Positions 17,384 through 24,538 of a DNA stretch of 64,000 nt are shown piece after piece. The translations under genes were made by a program, and so were the position numbers. Under the pieces are notes generated by a model. The model was not told where the DNA came from. It saw nothing but the letters and a program-made list of their open reading frames with translations, and did not search any database. Within the stretch, counting starts at the first letter, position 1. Each line of letters opens with the position of its first letter. This DNA is from Lacinutrix sp. MedPE-SW. GTDB taxonomy: Bacteria; Bacteroidota; Bacteroidia; Flavobacteriales; Flavobacteriaceae. The DNA lies in assembly GCF_001874145.1 (NCBI RefSeq), contig NZ_MPCX01000004.1, forward strand, positions 62,001 through 126,000, given 5' to 3'.

Positions 17384-18484
17384 TTATCTAAATAGTAATT
17401 TAGCTATCCTTTTATTTCCAGCCACATAGGCAATACTATCATTAACAAATCTAATTGTATAAAAACCTTCATCGCTTAAATGTGTCCAGCTTTCGCCCGC
17501 ATCGCTAGAATAGTCTATACCTTTAAAACCAACAGCTACTAATGCCTTTGCATTGCTGTTTGGTACATATTGCACACAACTTCTATAGCCAGGGTTTTCA
17601 TTTTCAGCTACTAATTCCCAAGTTTTCCCACCATCATTTGTTCTAATTTTATTAGCAGTACTATCTTCTGGTTTTGTATAATCACCACCAATTGCAAAAC
17701 CGTTATTCTCATCATAAAAATCTAAAGAATACATACCAGCAGTTTCTATACCTTGAGTTATTGGTGTATTAAAAACTTCCCAAGTTTTCCCTTTATCTGG
17801 AGAGAATAATATTCTACTTGCTTTTCCACCAGTAGCAATCCAAGTTTTATCTCCTACAATAGCAATATTAGTATCGCTTGCTGCAAACGCTGCTTCGCCT
17901 TCTATAACTTCTGGCAATATATTGCAAGGCACTTTAGTCCAGTTTTTTCCTCTATCTCTTGTAATTACAATACTTATGCAATTATCTGTTGGATCTCCCA
18001 TTGCAATACCTTCTTCATCATTCCAAAATTCTATTGCATCGTAAAATGCTTTTTCATGATTTTCTTGGTAGACTACTTTATTTCTATGTGCATCATTATC
18101 TAAATTAAATATTAAACCAGGCGAACCAATACTTACACCAAACGCTCTATTACTTGTAAGCGCTAACGCTCTAAAATTTGGAACTATTGTATCATGCTTT
18201 ATATTAATTGGAAATTGTTTTTTAACACCTGGCAACACATTAGCTTCTTCATTAAAAAGCATACCAAACTCTCCCATTGAAGTTAAATAGGCTAAACCTA
18301 CATTTTTAAAGACCTCTATAGCGCGAACGTTTAAATCATTTTTTTCTACTAGAGTTTCAATTTCTATTTTAGAAAAAGTTTTTACCGAAGCCTTTGTTTT
18401 TAATGTTTGTTCTTGAGTACTTCCACAATTATATAAAGTTATAATTACAAGTAAGCAGAGTAAAGTAATAGTTAGTTTTCTCAT
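17384..18484 (-). CDS. YCF48/sortilin-like beta-propeller lipoprotein
   Basis: A 366-residue protein with a lipoprotein signal (LYNCGS, Cys at about 20). The mature part has beta-propeller repeats with Asp-box-like motifs, such as TRDRGKNWTKV, SPDKGKTWEVF, TNDGGKTWELV and SSDAGESWTHL, as in plant photosystem II factor YCF48/HCF136 and bacterial 'oxidoreductase'-labelled relatives. A binding or assembly role on the cell surface or periplasm is plausible. No catalytic site can be assigned. It is separated from the SCO gene by a terminator, so it is not part of the upstream ECF regulon. Confidence 0.8.
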   Translation of the reverse strand: MRKLTITLLCLLVIITLYNCGSTQEQTLKTKASVKTFSKIEIETLVEKNDLNVRAIEVFKNVGLAYLTSMGEFGMLFNEEANVLPGVKKQFPINIKHDTIVPNFRALALTSNRAFGVSIGSPGLIFNLDNDAHRNKVVYQENHEKAFYDAIEFWNDEEGIAMGDPTDNCISIVITRDRGKNWTKVPCNILPEVIEGEAAFAASDTNIAIVGDKTWIATGGKASRILFSPDKGKTWEVFNTPITQGIETAGMYSLDFYDENNGFAIGGDYTKPEDSTANKIRTNDGGKTWELVAENENPGYRSCVQYVPNSNAKALVAVGFKGIDYSSDAGESWTHLSDEGFYTIRFVNDSIAYVAGNKRIAKLLFR

Positions 18485-18506
18485 GAATTTAATTTTTTAT
18501 AAAAGT

Positions 18507-18541
18507 AAAAAAGCTTTACGACAAAATCGCAAAGCTTTTTT
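18507..18541 (-). terminator. Intrinsic terminator after the SCO gene
   Basis: Stem AAAAAAGCTTT / AAAGCTTTTTT with an inner CGA/TCG pairing. It lies 20 bases downstream of the SCO stop on the minus strand and closes the YHYH-MORN-SCO unit. Confidence 0.8.
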
Positions 18542-18561
18542 CCAAATCAAACAAACCAAAT

Positions 18562-19257
18562 TTAACCTTGTTCCTTCAAGGTTTTAACATCAACAATCAA
18601 TTGTGCCATTGAGGCTCTATTTAAACCATTATAGATACCTCTAATGTGTTTATTTTTGTCTATAAGTAGGAAGTTTTCGGTATGTAAAAAATCATTAATA
18701 GTTTTGGGTTCTCCTAAATCGTTTTCTATGAAATATTGTGCTCTACCAAGGTTATAAATCACCTGTTTATCTCCTGTTACTAAATGCCATTTGTTATCTA
18801 TTACACCATTTTTTTTGGCATAATTTTTTAAAACTGGAACAGAGTCTTTTGTTGGTGTTACGGTGTGCGATAAAAACAACACCTCATCATCGTTTAAAAA
18901 CTCTTCTTGTAATTTAAACATGTTTCCCGTCATTTGCGGACAAATACCAGGACAACTAGCAAAAAAGAAATCGGTGATATATATTTTATTTTCAAACGTT
19001 TTTTGCGACACTTCATTACCTAGTTGGTTTATTAACGAAAAGTCTGGTATTTTATGAAACGTTTTTTCTTCTTCTGTTCCTGGTGTTAACCATTTTGGTG
19101 TAAAAGACTCTTCGTTATAATATGGTAAATACTCTACTCTACTGGTTTCTTCTGCTTTACTAATTTCTTTTGTTACAGTTTTTTTACAACTAGCTAGCAC
19201 TAAAGCAAAACACAGTAAACCCAATAACGTTTTATTTTGTTTTAATAACTTTTTCAT
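18562..19257 (-). CDS. SCO family copper chaperone-like lipoprotein
   Basis: A 231-residue thioredoxin-fold protein of the SCO1/SenC family. The lipobox is VLASC (Cys at about 23). The copper/redox motif CPGICP is in FFASCPGICPQMTGN (about 105), and the partner His lies in FLHTENFLLID (about 192). SCO proteins deliver copper to cytochrome oxidase CuA or act as thiol oxidoreductases at the membrane surface. Its start overlaps the end of the MORN-type gene by 26 bases, which implies translational coupling. Last gene of the unit driven by the ECF-type element at 20643-20673. Confidence 0.92.
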   Translation of the reverse strand: MKKLLKQNKTLLGLLCFALVLASCKKTVTKEISKAEETSRVEYLPYYNEESFTPKWLTPGTEEEKTFHKIPDFSLINQLGNEVSQKTFENKIYITDFFFASCPGICPQMTGNMFKLQEEFLNDDEVLFLSHTVTPTKDSVPVLKNYAKKNGVIDNKWHLVTGDKQVIYNLGRAQYFIENDLGEPKTINDFLHTENFLLIDKNKHIRGIYNGLNRASMAQLIVDVKTLKEQG

Positions 19258-19852
19258 TTTCTAATTTATAACATGAGTTTGCTCGCATTAAACCAAAGAT
19301 TCTACCGTTTTTAGCTTCGTAATTAACATAAAGTTTTCCTGTTGGCAACCAAGCTTTTTGAATACCATTTTCTTTTCCATCCTTTAACAGTCTTAACTTT
19401 GATAGTTTTCCGTTAGAATACCATTGTTTTTCTTCTCCCTGCTTTTTTCCATTTACATAATTAACCTCTAAAGCTAAGTTTCCATTTTCCCAAAAACTTC
19501 TATAAGAACCAACCAATTTGTTTTGGTTATAATATGATTCTATACGAAGTACTCCATGCTCTGACCATGTTTTGGCTACACCTTGACGTTTTCCGTTATA
19601 AAAACCAAGTTTTTCTTTTATAGTATTATTTTCATGATACTTTAAAGCATAACCGTTGTAAGGTTCCTCTTTATAATACCAAACACCTTGTAGCTGATTT
19701 AAAATCAATTCAGACTTTGGTACTTCAACATTTTTAATATTTATAGCATTTTCGGTTTTAGTTACTTTATTTTCTTCGGAAGTATTTGTTTCTGAAGATT
19801 GCTTACAACTCAAAAAGAAAATAACGATTATAACAGTTAAAAATGCTTTCAT
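19232..19852 (-). CDS. MORN/YwqK-like repeat lipoprotein
   Basis: A 206-residue exported protein with a lipobox (FFLSCKQS, Cys at about 16). It has at least four repeats of the form Y..NG...W...G.L..E..Y.NGK..G (about 55-185), the MORN-variant fold of the YwqK family. Databases often label these 'toxin-antitoxin YwqK antitoxin', but no toxin gene is present and the protein is secreted, so that label is not supported here. It lies between a YHYH gene (4 bases upstream) and the SCO gene (overlapping), so it probably works in the same surface process. Confidence 0.75.
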   Translation of the reverse strand: MKAFLTVIIVIFFLSCKQSSETNTSEENKVTKTENAINIKNVEVPKSELILNQLQGVWYYKEEPYNGYALKYHENNTIKEKLGFYNGKRQGVAKTWSEHGVLRIESYYNQNKLVGSYRSFWENGNLALEVNYVNGKKQGEEKQWYSNGKLSKLRLLKDGKENGIQKAWLPTGKLYVNYEAKNGRIFGLMRANSCYKLENEKVIKTK

Positions 19853-19856
19853 AATT

Positions 19857-20615
19857 TTAGTACCCTTGATATGGTCCTGCGAATGCTAAGTAAGATCCTG
19901 TATTAGAATATACTTCGTTTATTATATGATAGTGGTATTCTTCTTCTCCATCTGTATATTGTGTTGTAGAAGTATGACCTCCTGAAGCATCTAAATCGTC
20001 TGGGTATGTACCAGTTGTATTACATTTTCTTCCGTAAAGGAAAACACCATCTAATAATACACCTACTAAGGCATCATCATCATTAGAAAAAGCTTTGGGC
20101 TCTAAATGATAGTGATAGACACCTGGCCCAATATGTGCACCTGTATAATCTAAACTTGCTGCTGCTTGGTCTAAAGGTCCGCCACCTTCTTGATCATTAA
20201 AAATTGAAGCACCACTAACTGCTATACCAATAGTATTAAATGTTGTAGATACTGTATTGCCGGTTAAATTTGGTGTAGCATCTACTGTGATAGTTACAGC
20301 ATTATTATTACTTGACATTATACTAGGTGTTACTTGTACATCTGGCTCTTCTATGTAAAGCGGATGTCCTTCTCCCCAATAAACGGTTTGGTGATCTGGT
20401 AAACCTGTAGTTTCTATTACAACATTTGTTCCCGTATTGTCTATATAAATTGTTGTAGCATCTGTATTAAAAGCCGAGTATGCTGCATGAAGCTCTGTTA
20501 CAACTTCGTCTTCTGTAACAGTTGTTGTGCTTGCAGCATCATCATTTGAAGTACAAGCGATACTTAATGTAAACACCGCTACCATTAATAATATTAGTTT
20601 AAATAGGTTTTTCAT
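19857..20615 (-). CDS. YHYH domain lipoprotein
   Basis: A 252-residue protein with a lipobox (IACTS, Cys at about 21) and a YHYH domain. The defining tyrosine/histidine motifs are VYHYHLEP (about 168) and EYHYHIIN (about 229), joined by the conserved GVLLDGVFLYGR and DLDASGGHTSTT stretch. The YHYH family is uncharacterised. The alternating His residues suggest metal binding, which is inference. First gene of the unit with the MORN and SCO genes, preceded by an ECF-type promoter element 28 bases upstream. Confidence 0.88.
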   Translation of the reverse strand: MKNLFKLILLMVAVFTLSIACTSNDDAASTTTVTEDEVVTELHAAYSAFNTDATTIYIDNTGTNVVIETTGLPDHQTVYWGEGHPLYIEEPDVQVTPSIMSSNNNAVTITVDATPNLTGNTVSTTFNTIGIAVSGASIFNDQEGGGPLDQAAASLDYTGAHIGPGVYHYHLEPKAFSNDDDALVGVLLDGVFLYGRKCNTTGTYPDDLDASGGHTSTTQYTDGEEEYHYHIINEVYSNTGSYLAFAGPYQGY

Positions 20616-20642
20616 TTTTTATATTTTTAATGTGTTTATCTC

Positions 20643-20673
20643 TTTAGATGCTTATTAAAAAATAAACTTGCGC
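20643..20673 (-). promoter_or_regulatory. ECF-type promoter element A (YHYH-MORN-SCO unit)
   Basis: The minus strand reads GCGCAAGT, 15 bases, CATCTAAA, ending 28 bases before the ATG at 20615. It matches sites B-E in both halves and in exact spacing. No TAnnTTTG housekeeping element is nearby. Confidence 0.75.
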
Positions 20674-20683
20674 TTTTTTTAAA

Positions 20684-21814
20684 TTAATTATGTTTTGATG
20701 GTTTTTGCTTGTTTTTTTCTCCTCCTTTTTCTAATTCTTCTTTAGAGAGAAAACCATTGTTATTGGCATCGATTTTAGAAAAACCTTCTTTTAAAGGTCC
20801 TTTAACTTCGGTTTTAGATAATTTTCCATCATTATTAGCATCCATTTCTTTTATTATTTGAGCTGCATTAGGTCTTCCTCCTGGTCTATTTTGTGGTCTA
20901 CCTTCTCCACTACCTTGCATTCCCAATGCTCTTTTTTCACTCTCATTAACTTCTCCCATAAGGCAACGGCTTATGTATGGAAACTCTTTTGTTACTAAAT
21001 ACATATAGTTTCCGTTTATGGTAATCCCGTTACATTCATCTAAATCTCCATAACCATCAATAAACTCAAAATCTGAACCATAGGTACCATCGTGGTGTCC
21101 TCCAACCGAAATGTCTATAGATTGGTGCGGATTCTCATAACTACAATCTTCGCCTTCACGATTTCCATCTAATAGCTTATAGCTTGGTTTATATTTTCCG
21201 CTTTTAGAATAATACATTGGGAATCCGTCGTGCGCAAAACCTACATGAATTAAATCTTCTCCAGAATCGAAGTTTTGTATAACAGATGTTGGAGTGCCGT
21301 GATAATGGTAAGCTCCTGTTGGTTGTACGTGAGCGTGATTAAAATCTAAACCTAAATTAATAACATCCTGCAAAGCTTCTACTCGATAATTTTCTCCAGT
21401 TTCACATTGTACTACCTCTGCTGTTCCTGGCTCAAATTTAATACCGTTGAGCGCTACTCCTGGTTCTCTAATCCATTGTGCTTTTTCTCCTTTTTTAGGA
21501 TGTAATGGAAATGTATATGTTCTATTTTGAGCTTTTATGGTATTTGGGTTACCAGGATTTGGAAATGTTCCTGTTTCATGATTTGGCAACGCATTAGTTT
21601 CCATTTTACGCGAGTTTGAATCTACAGTTACCACTGTTTTTGTACCGTATTCTTCATTTATTAAAGAATAGTTCCCAAAATAATTGTTTGTTGTATTAGC
21701 AGCTTCGTGGTCATGATTATGTGCCACAGAGCCATCATGACTGTGAGACTTATTGTTACTTTTACAGCCAACAAAAACAGTAACAAGTAAAGTTATAATT
21801 AATCTATTTTTCAT
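20684..21814 (-). CDS. YHYH protein with C-terminal EF-hands
   Basis: A 376-residue lipoprotein (VFVGCKSN, Cys at about 17). A His-rich segment follows the lipobox (SHSHDGSVAHNHDHEA), then a YHYH domain (TGAYHYHGTPTSVI at about 170, VGFAHDGFPMYYS, and the late DLDECNG...GNYMYLVT stretch). Two canonical EF-hand loops are at the C-terminus, DANNDGKLSKTE and DANNNGFLSKEE. The combination suggests a surface protein binding a transition metal plus calcium (inference). The EF-hand block is nearly identical to that of the 94-residue protein at 22482. Its start is 3 bases from the upstream EF-hand gene, so both are read from element B. Confidence 0.88.
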   Translation of the reverse strand: MKNRLIITLLVTVFVGCKSNNKSHSHDGSVAHNHDHEAANTTNNYFGNYSLINEEYGTKTVVTVDSNSRKMETNALPNHETGTFPNPGNPNTIKAQNRTYTFPLHPKKGEKAQWIREPGVALNGIKFEPGTAEVVQCETGENYRVEALQDVINLGLDFNHAHVQPTGAYHYHGTPTSVIQNFDSGEDLIHVGFAHDGFPMYYSKSGKYKPSYKLLDGNREGEDCSYENPHQSIDISVGGHHDGTYGSDFEFIDGYGDLDECNGITINGNYMYLVTKEFPYISRCLMGEVNESEKRALGMQGSGEGRPQNRPGGRPNAAQIIKEMDANNDGKLSKTEVKGPLKEGFSKIDANNNGFLSKEELEKGGEKNKQKPSKHN

Positions 21815-21817
21815 AAT

Positions 21818-22345
21818 CTAGTTTTTTCTTTTAGGTTTTAAATGTTCTTCATTTGCATAAAAAGCTTCCAGTTCTTCCAAATCTAATTCACCATCTGCAT
21901 TTCGATCAATTTTACTAAAATCTTTCATTAATCGACGGTTATCTTTTGCCGCTATTTCGAGTTCATTTAAAGTTTCATCTCCATTATCGTCTATTTGCTT
22001 TATTAACTTTTTAGGAGCTATTTTTTTTACTTTCTTTTTAGAGCTTTTATTATTTAATGAATCGCTTAATTCTTCTAAATCGATAAAACCATCTGCGTTA
22101 CTATCTATCTCATCAAAATCTTGAGATATTTTTCCTCTTTGATCTTGAGAAGCTTCTTCTGCAGAAATTTTATCATCGTTATCGGTATCTAACTTTGATA
22201 ATATTTCTGATGCGTCTGGCTGTGCTCTTTGTTGACCTCTTCCGCCACCTTGACCTCTTCCGCCACCACGACCTTGTGCATAAACACTTGTTGTTAATAG
22301 TAAAATAAATATTGAGAATACTAATTTTAAGTTTTTGTTTTTCAT
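21818..22345 (-). CDS. Secreted protein with four EF-hand loops
   Basis: A 175-residue protein with a signal peptide ending at SVYAQG and a Gly/Arg/Gln-rich linker. Four EF-hand loops follow: DTDNDDKISAEE, DSNADGFIDLEE, DDNGDETLNELE and DRNADGELDLEE. The first and third lack the usual Gly at loop position 6, so they may bind calcium weakly. Role unknown. It is co-transcribed with the YHYH/EF-hand gene and has element B 24 bases before its start. Confidence 0.85.
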   Translation of the reverse strand: MKNKNLKLVFSIFILLLTTSVYAQGRGGGRGQGGGRGQQRAQPDASEILSKLDTDNDDKISAEEASQDQRGKISQDFDEIDSNADGFIDLEELSDSLNNKSSKKKVKKIAPKKLIKQIDDNGDETLNELEIAAKDNRRLMKDFSKIDRNADGELDLEELEAFYANEEHLKPKRKN

Positions 22346-22368
22346 ATTTATATGGTTTTGATTTAATG

Positions 22369-22399
22369 TTTAGATGACTTTTTTTATAAATACTTGCGA
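22369..22399 (-). promoter_or_regulatory. ECF-type promoter element B (EF-hand / YHYH unit)
   Basis: The minus strand reads TCGCAAGT, 15 bases, CATCTAAA, 24 bases before the ATG at 22345. Confidence 0.75.
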
Positions 22400-22413
22400 T
22401 TTTAAAGTTTGAA

Positions 22414-22452
22414 ACTTGAAAAAAGCCTCATGACTTTTACATCACAAAGCTT
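22414..22452 (-). terminator. Possible terminator after the 94-residue EF-hand gene
   Basis: On the minus strand AAAAGC pairs with GCTTTT around an interrupted TGA/TCA stem, followed by Ts. It is weak, with internal mismatches. Confidence 0.35.
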
Positions 22453-22481
22453 TTAACTACTAACCAACCAAAAATTTTATT

Positions 22482-22766
22482 TTATCTTCTTTCTCTTCTT
22501 TTAGGCTTTGGTGCTTTTTTAAACTCTTCTTCACAAATAAAACCATCTTCATTTGTATCAATTTCAGAAAAACCTTCTTTCAATGGACCTTTAACTTCTG
22601 TTTTAGAAAGTAAGCCATCTTCATCCTTATCTAGTTCTTTTAATAACTCACTAAATGTTGGCGGCGTTTTTTGTTCTCTTTTTTCAGATTGACCAAATGA
22701 ACTATTTGAAACTAATACTGCTATTCCAAATGTTAATATTGCTGTTTTGATTGTGTTGCTTTTCAT
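22482..22766 (-). CDS. Small secreted protein with paired EF-hands
   Basis: A 94-residue protein with a signal peptide (about 1-25, ending SSFGQS), one EF-hand pair (DKDEDGLLSKTE and DTNEDGFICEEE) and a basic tail. The 15 residues LSKTEVKGPLKEGFS across the first loop and linker are identical to the C-terminal EF-hand block of the YHYH protein at 20684-21814, which points to recent duplication or recombination. It is a stand-alone unit under element C, 35 bases upstream. Confidence 0.85.
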   Translation of the reverse strand: MKSNTIKTAILTFGIAVLVSNSSFGQSEKREQKTPPTFSELLKELDKDEDGLLSKTEVKGPLKEGFSEIDTNEDGFICEEEFKKAPKPKRRERR

Positions 22767-22800
22767 AATCTATATTTTTAAAATTATTTTGTTATATAAT

Positions 22801-22831
22801 TTTAGATGATGTTATTGAAAATAACTTGTGC
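22801..22831 (-). promoter_or_regulatory. ECF-type promoter element C (94-residue EF-hand gene)
   Basis: The minus strand reads GCACAAGT, 15 bases, CATCTAAA, 35 bases before the ATG at 22766. One base differs from the GCGCAAGT form. Confidence 0.72.
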
Positions 22832-22851
22832 TTTGTTTTGTTAAATAAAAC

Positions 22852-22887
22852 ACAAAAAAAAGACCTTAATTACTTAAGGTCTTTTTA
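22852..22887 (-). terminator. Intrinsic terminator after the Spy-like gene
   Basis: Stem GACCTTAA / TTAAGGTC with a TTAC loop, flanked by A and T runs, 22 bases downstream of the stop at 22909. It separates the anti-sigma/sensor unit from the next EF-hand gene. Confidence 0.85.
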
Positions 22888-22908
22888 TAAAATTATTTGC
22901 TATTTTTT

Positions 22909-23385
22909 TTAAGGTCTATCAGGTCTATCAGGTCTTCTTGGTCCGTTTGGCCTATTACCATCAAAACGTCTTGCTTTTTTTAAAATGTCTGTAAATTGTT
23001 TTTTTTGATTTTCGTTACAAATCTCATAAATACCTCTAAGTTTATTAAAAAGTTCTTTTTCTCTTAACACATCTGTTTTAGAAATTTCATGAATTAAACT
23101 ATCTACCTTAACGCGATCAATTGTAGGTGCTGTAATTTTTTTAAACAATTTATCTTTATTTACTTTTATATCATCTCCAATGCTTTGCATAGCTATATGA
23201 TGATTTTCTTCCAACTTTTTAAATTCCGCTAATTGAGACTCGTTAAAATTTAACTCTTTTACAATAAAATTACTAGACTCCTTTGCTGCATTATGCTGTG
23301 GTCGTCCTAAATAGTTGAATAAAAAAAATCCATTTATTACTATTAAAACAATAAGCAATACATATAAAACTGTATTTTTTTTCAT
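22909..23385 (-). CDS. CnrX/Spy-like periplasmic heavy-metal sensor
   Basis: A 158-residue protein with an N-terminal membrane anchor (about 5-25, VLYVLLIVLIVINGFFLF). A helical periplasmic domain follows, with LNFNESQLAEFKKLEENHH (about 48) and NENQKKQFTDILKK (about 128), the paired LTXXQ-like motifs of the Spy/CpxP/CnrX group, and a Pro/Arg/Asp-rich tail. In Cupriavidus, CnrX senses metal and controls the anti-sigma CnrY and sigma CnrH. The gene order here (sigma, small membrane protein, sensor) is analogous. No metal ligand set can be assigned from sequence alone. It lies 3 bases after the membrane protein gene. Confidence 0.82.
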   Translation of the reverse strand: MKKNTVLYVLLIVLIVINGFFLFNYLGRPQHNAAKESSNFIVKELNFNESQLAEFKKLEENHHIAMQSIGDDIKVNKDKLFKKITAPTIDRVKVDSLIHEISKTDVLREKELFNKLRGIYEICNENQKKQFTDILKKARRFDGNRPNGPRRPDRPDRP

Positions 23386-23388
23386 CTC

Positions 23389-23697
23389 TTAAAAATTGAA
23401 AATTGATGTTTCTTGCTCTGTAGAAATCCCATAATCTGACGCAAAAGTTGAAATTGATGATTCATATTCAGAATTATTTATTTCTTTGATGGCATAAAAA
23501 TTAACCAATACCACACATACTAAAGTAGCCAGTTGTAATTGTGGTGTAAACCAACTCCAAAAAGATGCTGCCACTTTTTCTTCTTTCTCTGTAAATAAAA
23601 TCTGCATGGTTTTATCCTTAAAAAAAGGAGGAGTTTTTACAGTGTCCATTGTGTCAAAGGCTTCTAAAGTCTTTGATACCTTTTCGTCTATGTTCAT
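23389..23697 (-). CDS. Small single-pass membrane protein, probable anti-sigma factor
   Basis: About 102 residues from the preferred start at 23697. A cytoplasmic N-terminal half (about 1-45) is followed by one transmembrane segment (WFTPQLQLATLVCVVLVNFYAI) and a short outer tail. This resembles the tiny anti-sigma factors of CnrY type in topology. An ATG four codons earlier (23709) is possible, but it would leave almost no leader after element D. The start at 23697 gives a 22-base distance, like the other four units. The role is inferred from position between the sigma and sensor genes. Confidence 0.7.
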   Translation of the reverse strand: MNIDEKVSKTLEAFDTMDTVKTPPFFKDKTMQILFTEKEEKVAASFWSWFTPQLQLATLVCVVLVNFYAIKEINNSEYESSISTFASDYGISTEQETSIFNF

Positions 23698-23718
23698 ATT
23701 TATTTTCATTTGTATTAT

Positions 23719-23749
23719 TTTAGATGCAAATTCTCAACAAAACTTGCGC
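23719..23749 (-). promoter_or_regulatory. ECF-type promoter element D (anti-sigma / sensor unit)
   Basis: The minus strand reads GCGCAAGT, 15 bases, CATCTAAA, 22 bases before the ATG at 23697. The element starts at the stop codon of the sigma gene. Confidence 0.75.
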
Positions 23750-24327
23750 TAAATATTATTCTTATAAAAGTTCTCTAATATTTTCTGTAGATTTTTTTTA
23801 GATCTAAACATTAAAGATTCTACAGATGATAAACTTTTATCTATAATTTCACTTATTTCATTATAACTTTTACCATCTATTTTATGCAACGTAAAAACAG
23901 TGCGTTGTGCTTCTGGTAATTGATTTATTGCATAAAAAAGCGTTTTACTTGTTTCTTTATTTTCTAGTAATACACCAGGATGATTCATCTCTGTAAAATA
24001 ATTTGTCATATCCATAGGAATAACATTTCCTGTTATAGACTGTAGAAAAGCAAAACGTTTTTTAGTATTTTTTTTACGTATAAATTCCAAACATTTATTT
24101 GTTGTAATTTTATAAATCCAGGTTGATAGTTTAGACTGTCCTTTAAATTTATGTATAGCATTAAACACTTCAACAAAAACGTCTTGTGCAATATCTTCGG
24201 CATCCTCGGTATTTGGCACAAAAGAAATACATGTAGCATAAACTTTCTGTTGAAAATCATCTAGTAATTTACTATAAGCTTTTTCACTTTTACTTTTAAG
24301 TTCTTCTATAAATTCGGTTTCCGACAA
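23749..24327 (-). CDS. ECF-type RNA polymerase sigma factor
   Basis: A 192-residue group 4 sigma factor. Region 2 is at about residues 20-85 (NTEDAEDIAQDVFVEVFNAIHKFKGQSKLSTWIYKITTNKCLEF) and region 4 at about 130-185 (LPEAQRTVFTLHKIDGKSYNEISEIIDKSLSSVESLMFRSKKNL). It heads a block with its probable anti-sigma and a CnrX-like sensor. The same promoter-like element precedes this gene (27 bases upstream) and the four units that follow. The likeliest reading is that this factor recognises the element and controls its own synthesis. Confidence 0.93.
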   Translation of the reverse strand: MSETEFIEELKSKSEKAYSKLLDDFQQKVYATCISFVPNTEDAEDIAQDVFVEVFNAIHKFKGQSKLSTWIYKITTNKCLEFIRKKNTKKRFAFLQSITGNVIPMDMTNYFTEMNHPGVLLENKETSKTLFYAINQLPEAQRTVFTLHKIDGKSYNEISEIIDKSLSSVESLMFRSKKNLQKILENFYKNNI

Positions 24328-24353
24328 AAATTCTAAATTTTATTCTAATATAA

Positions 24354-24384
24354 TTTAGATGCCAATTATATTAAAAACTTTCGT
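24354..24384 (-). promoter_or_regulatory. ECF-type promoter element E (sigma factor gene)
   Basis: The minus strand reads ACGAAAGT, 15 bases, CATCTAAA, 27 bases before the sigma ATG at 24327. Its -35-like half is the most diverged of the five. Confidence 0.65.
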
Positions 24385-24475
24385 TTATTTTGAAATATTT
24401 TTAAAAAGATAGCATTTTACTGTTAACAAATGAATATCTCACTCCATTTATACCAAATTATTCTATATAAAACCG

Positions 24476-24483
24476 TACCTTTG
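24476..24483 (+). promoter_or_regulatory. Predicted -7 element for the rRNA methyltransferase gene
   Basis: TACCTTTG matches TAnnTTTG and is followed by CACGC. It lies 56 bases before the ATG at 24539. No clear TTG box. Confidence 0.5.
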
Positions 24484-24538
24484 CACGCCGAATTATGGGT
24501 CATAATAAGTTGATTTATAATTCAATTAAATACATAAA

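Noticed and set aside
19232-19852. Toxin-antitoxin module suggested by the YwqK-like repeats
   Set aside because: No toxin gene adjoins it and the protein has a lipobox. The repeats alone do not support a TA system.
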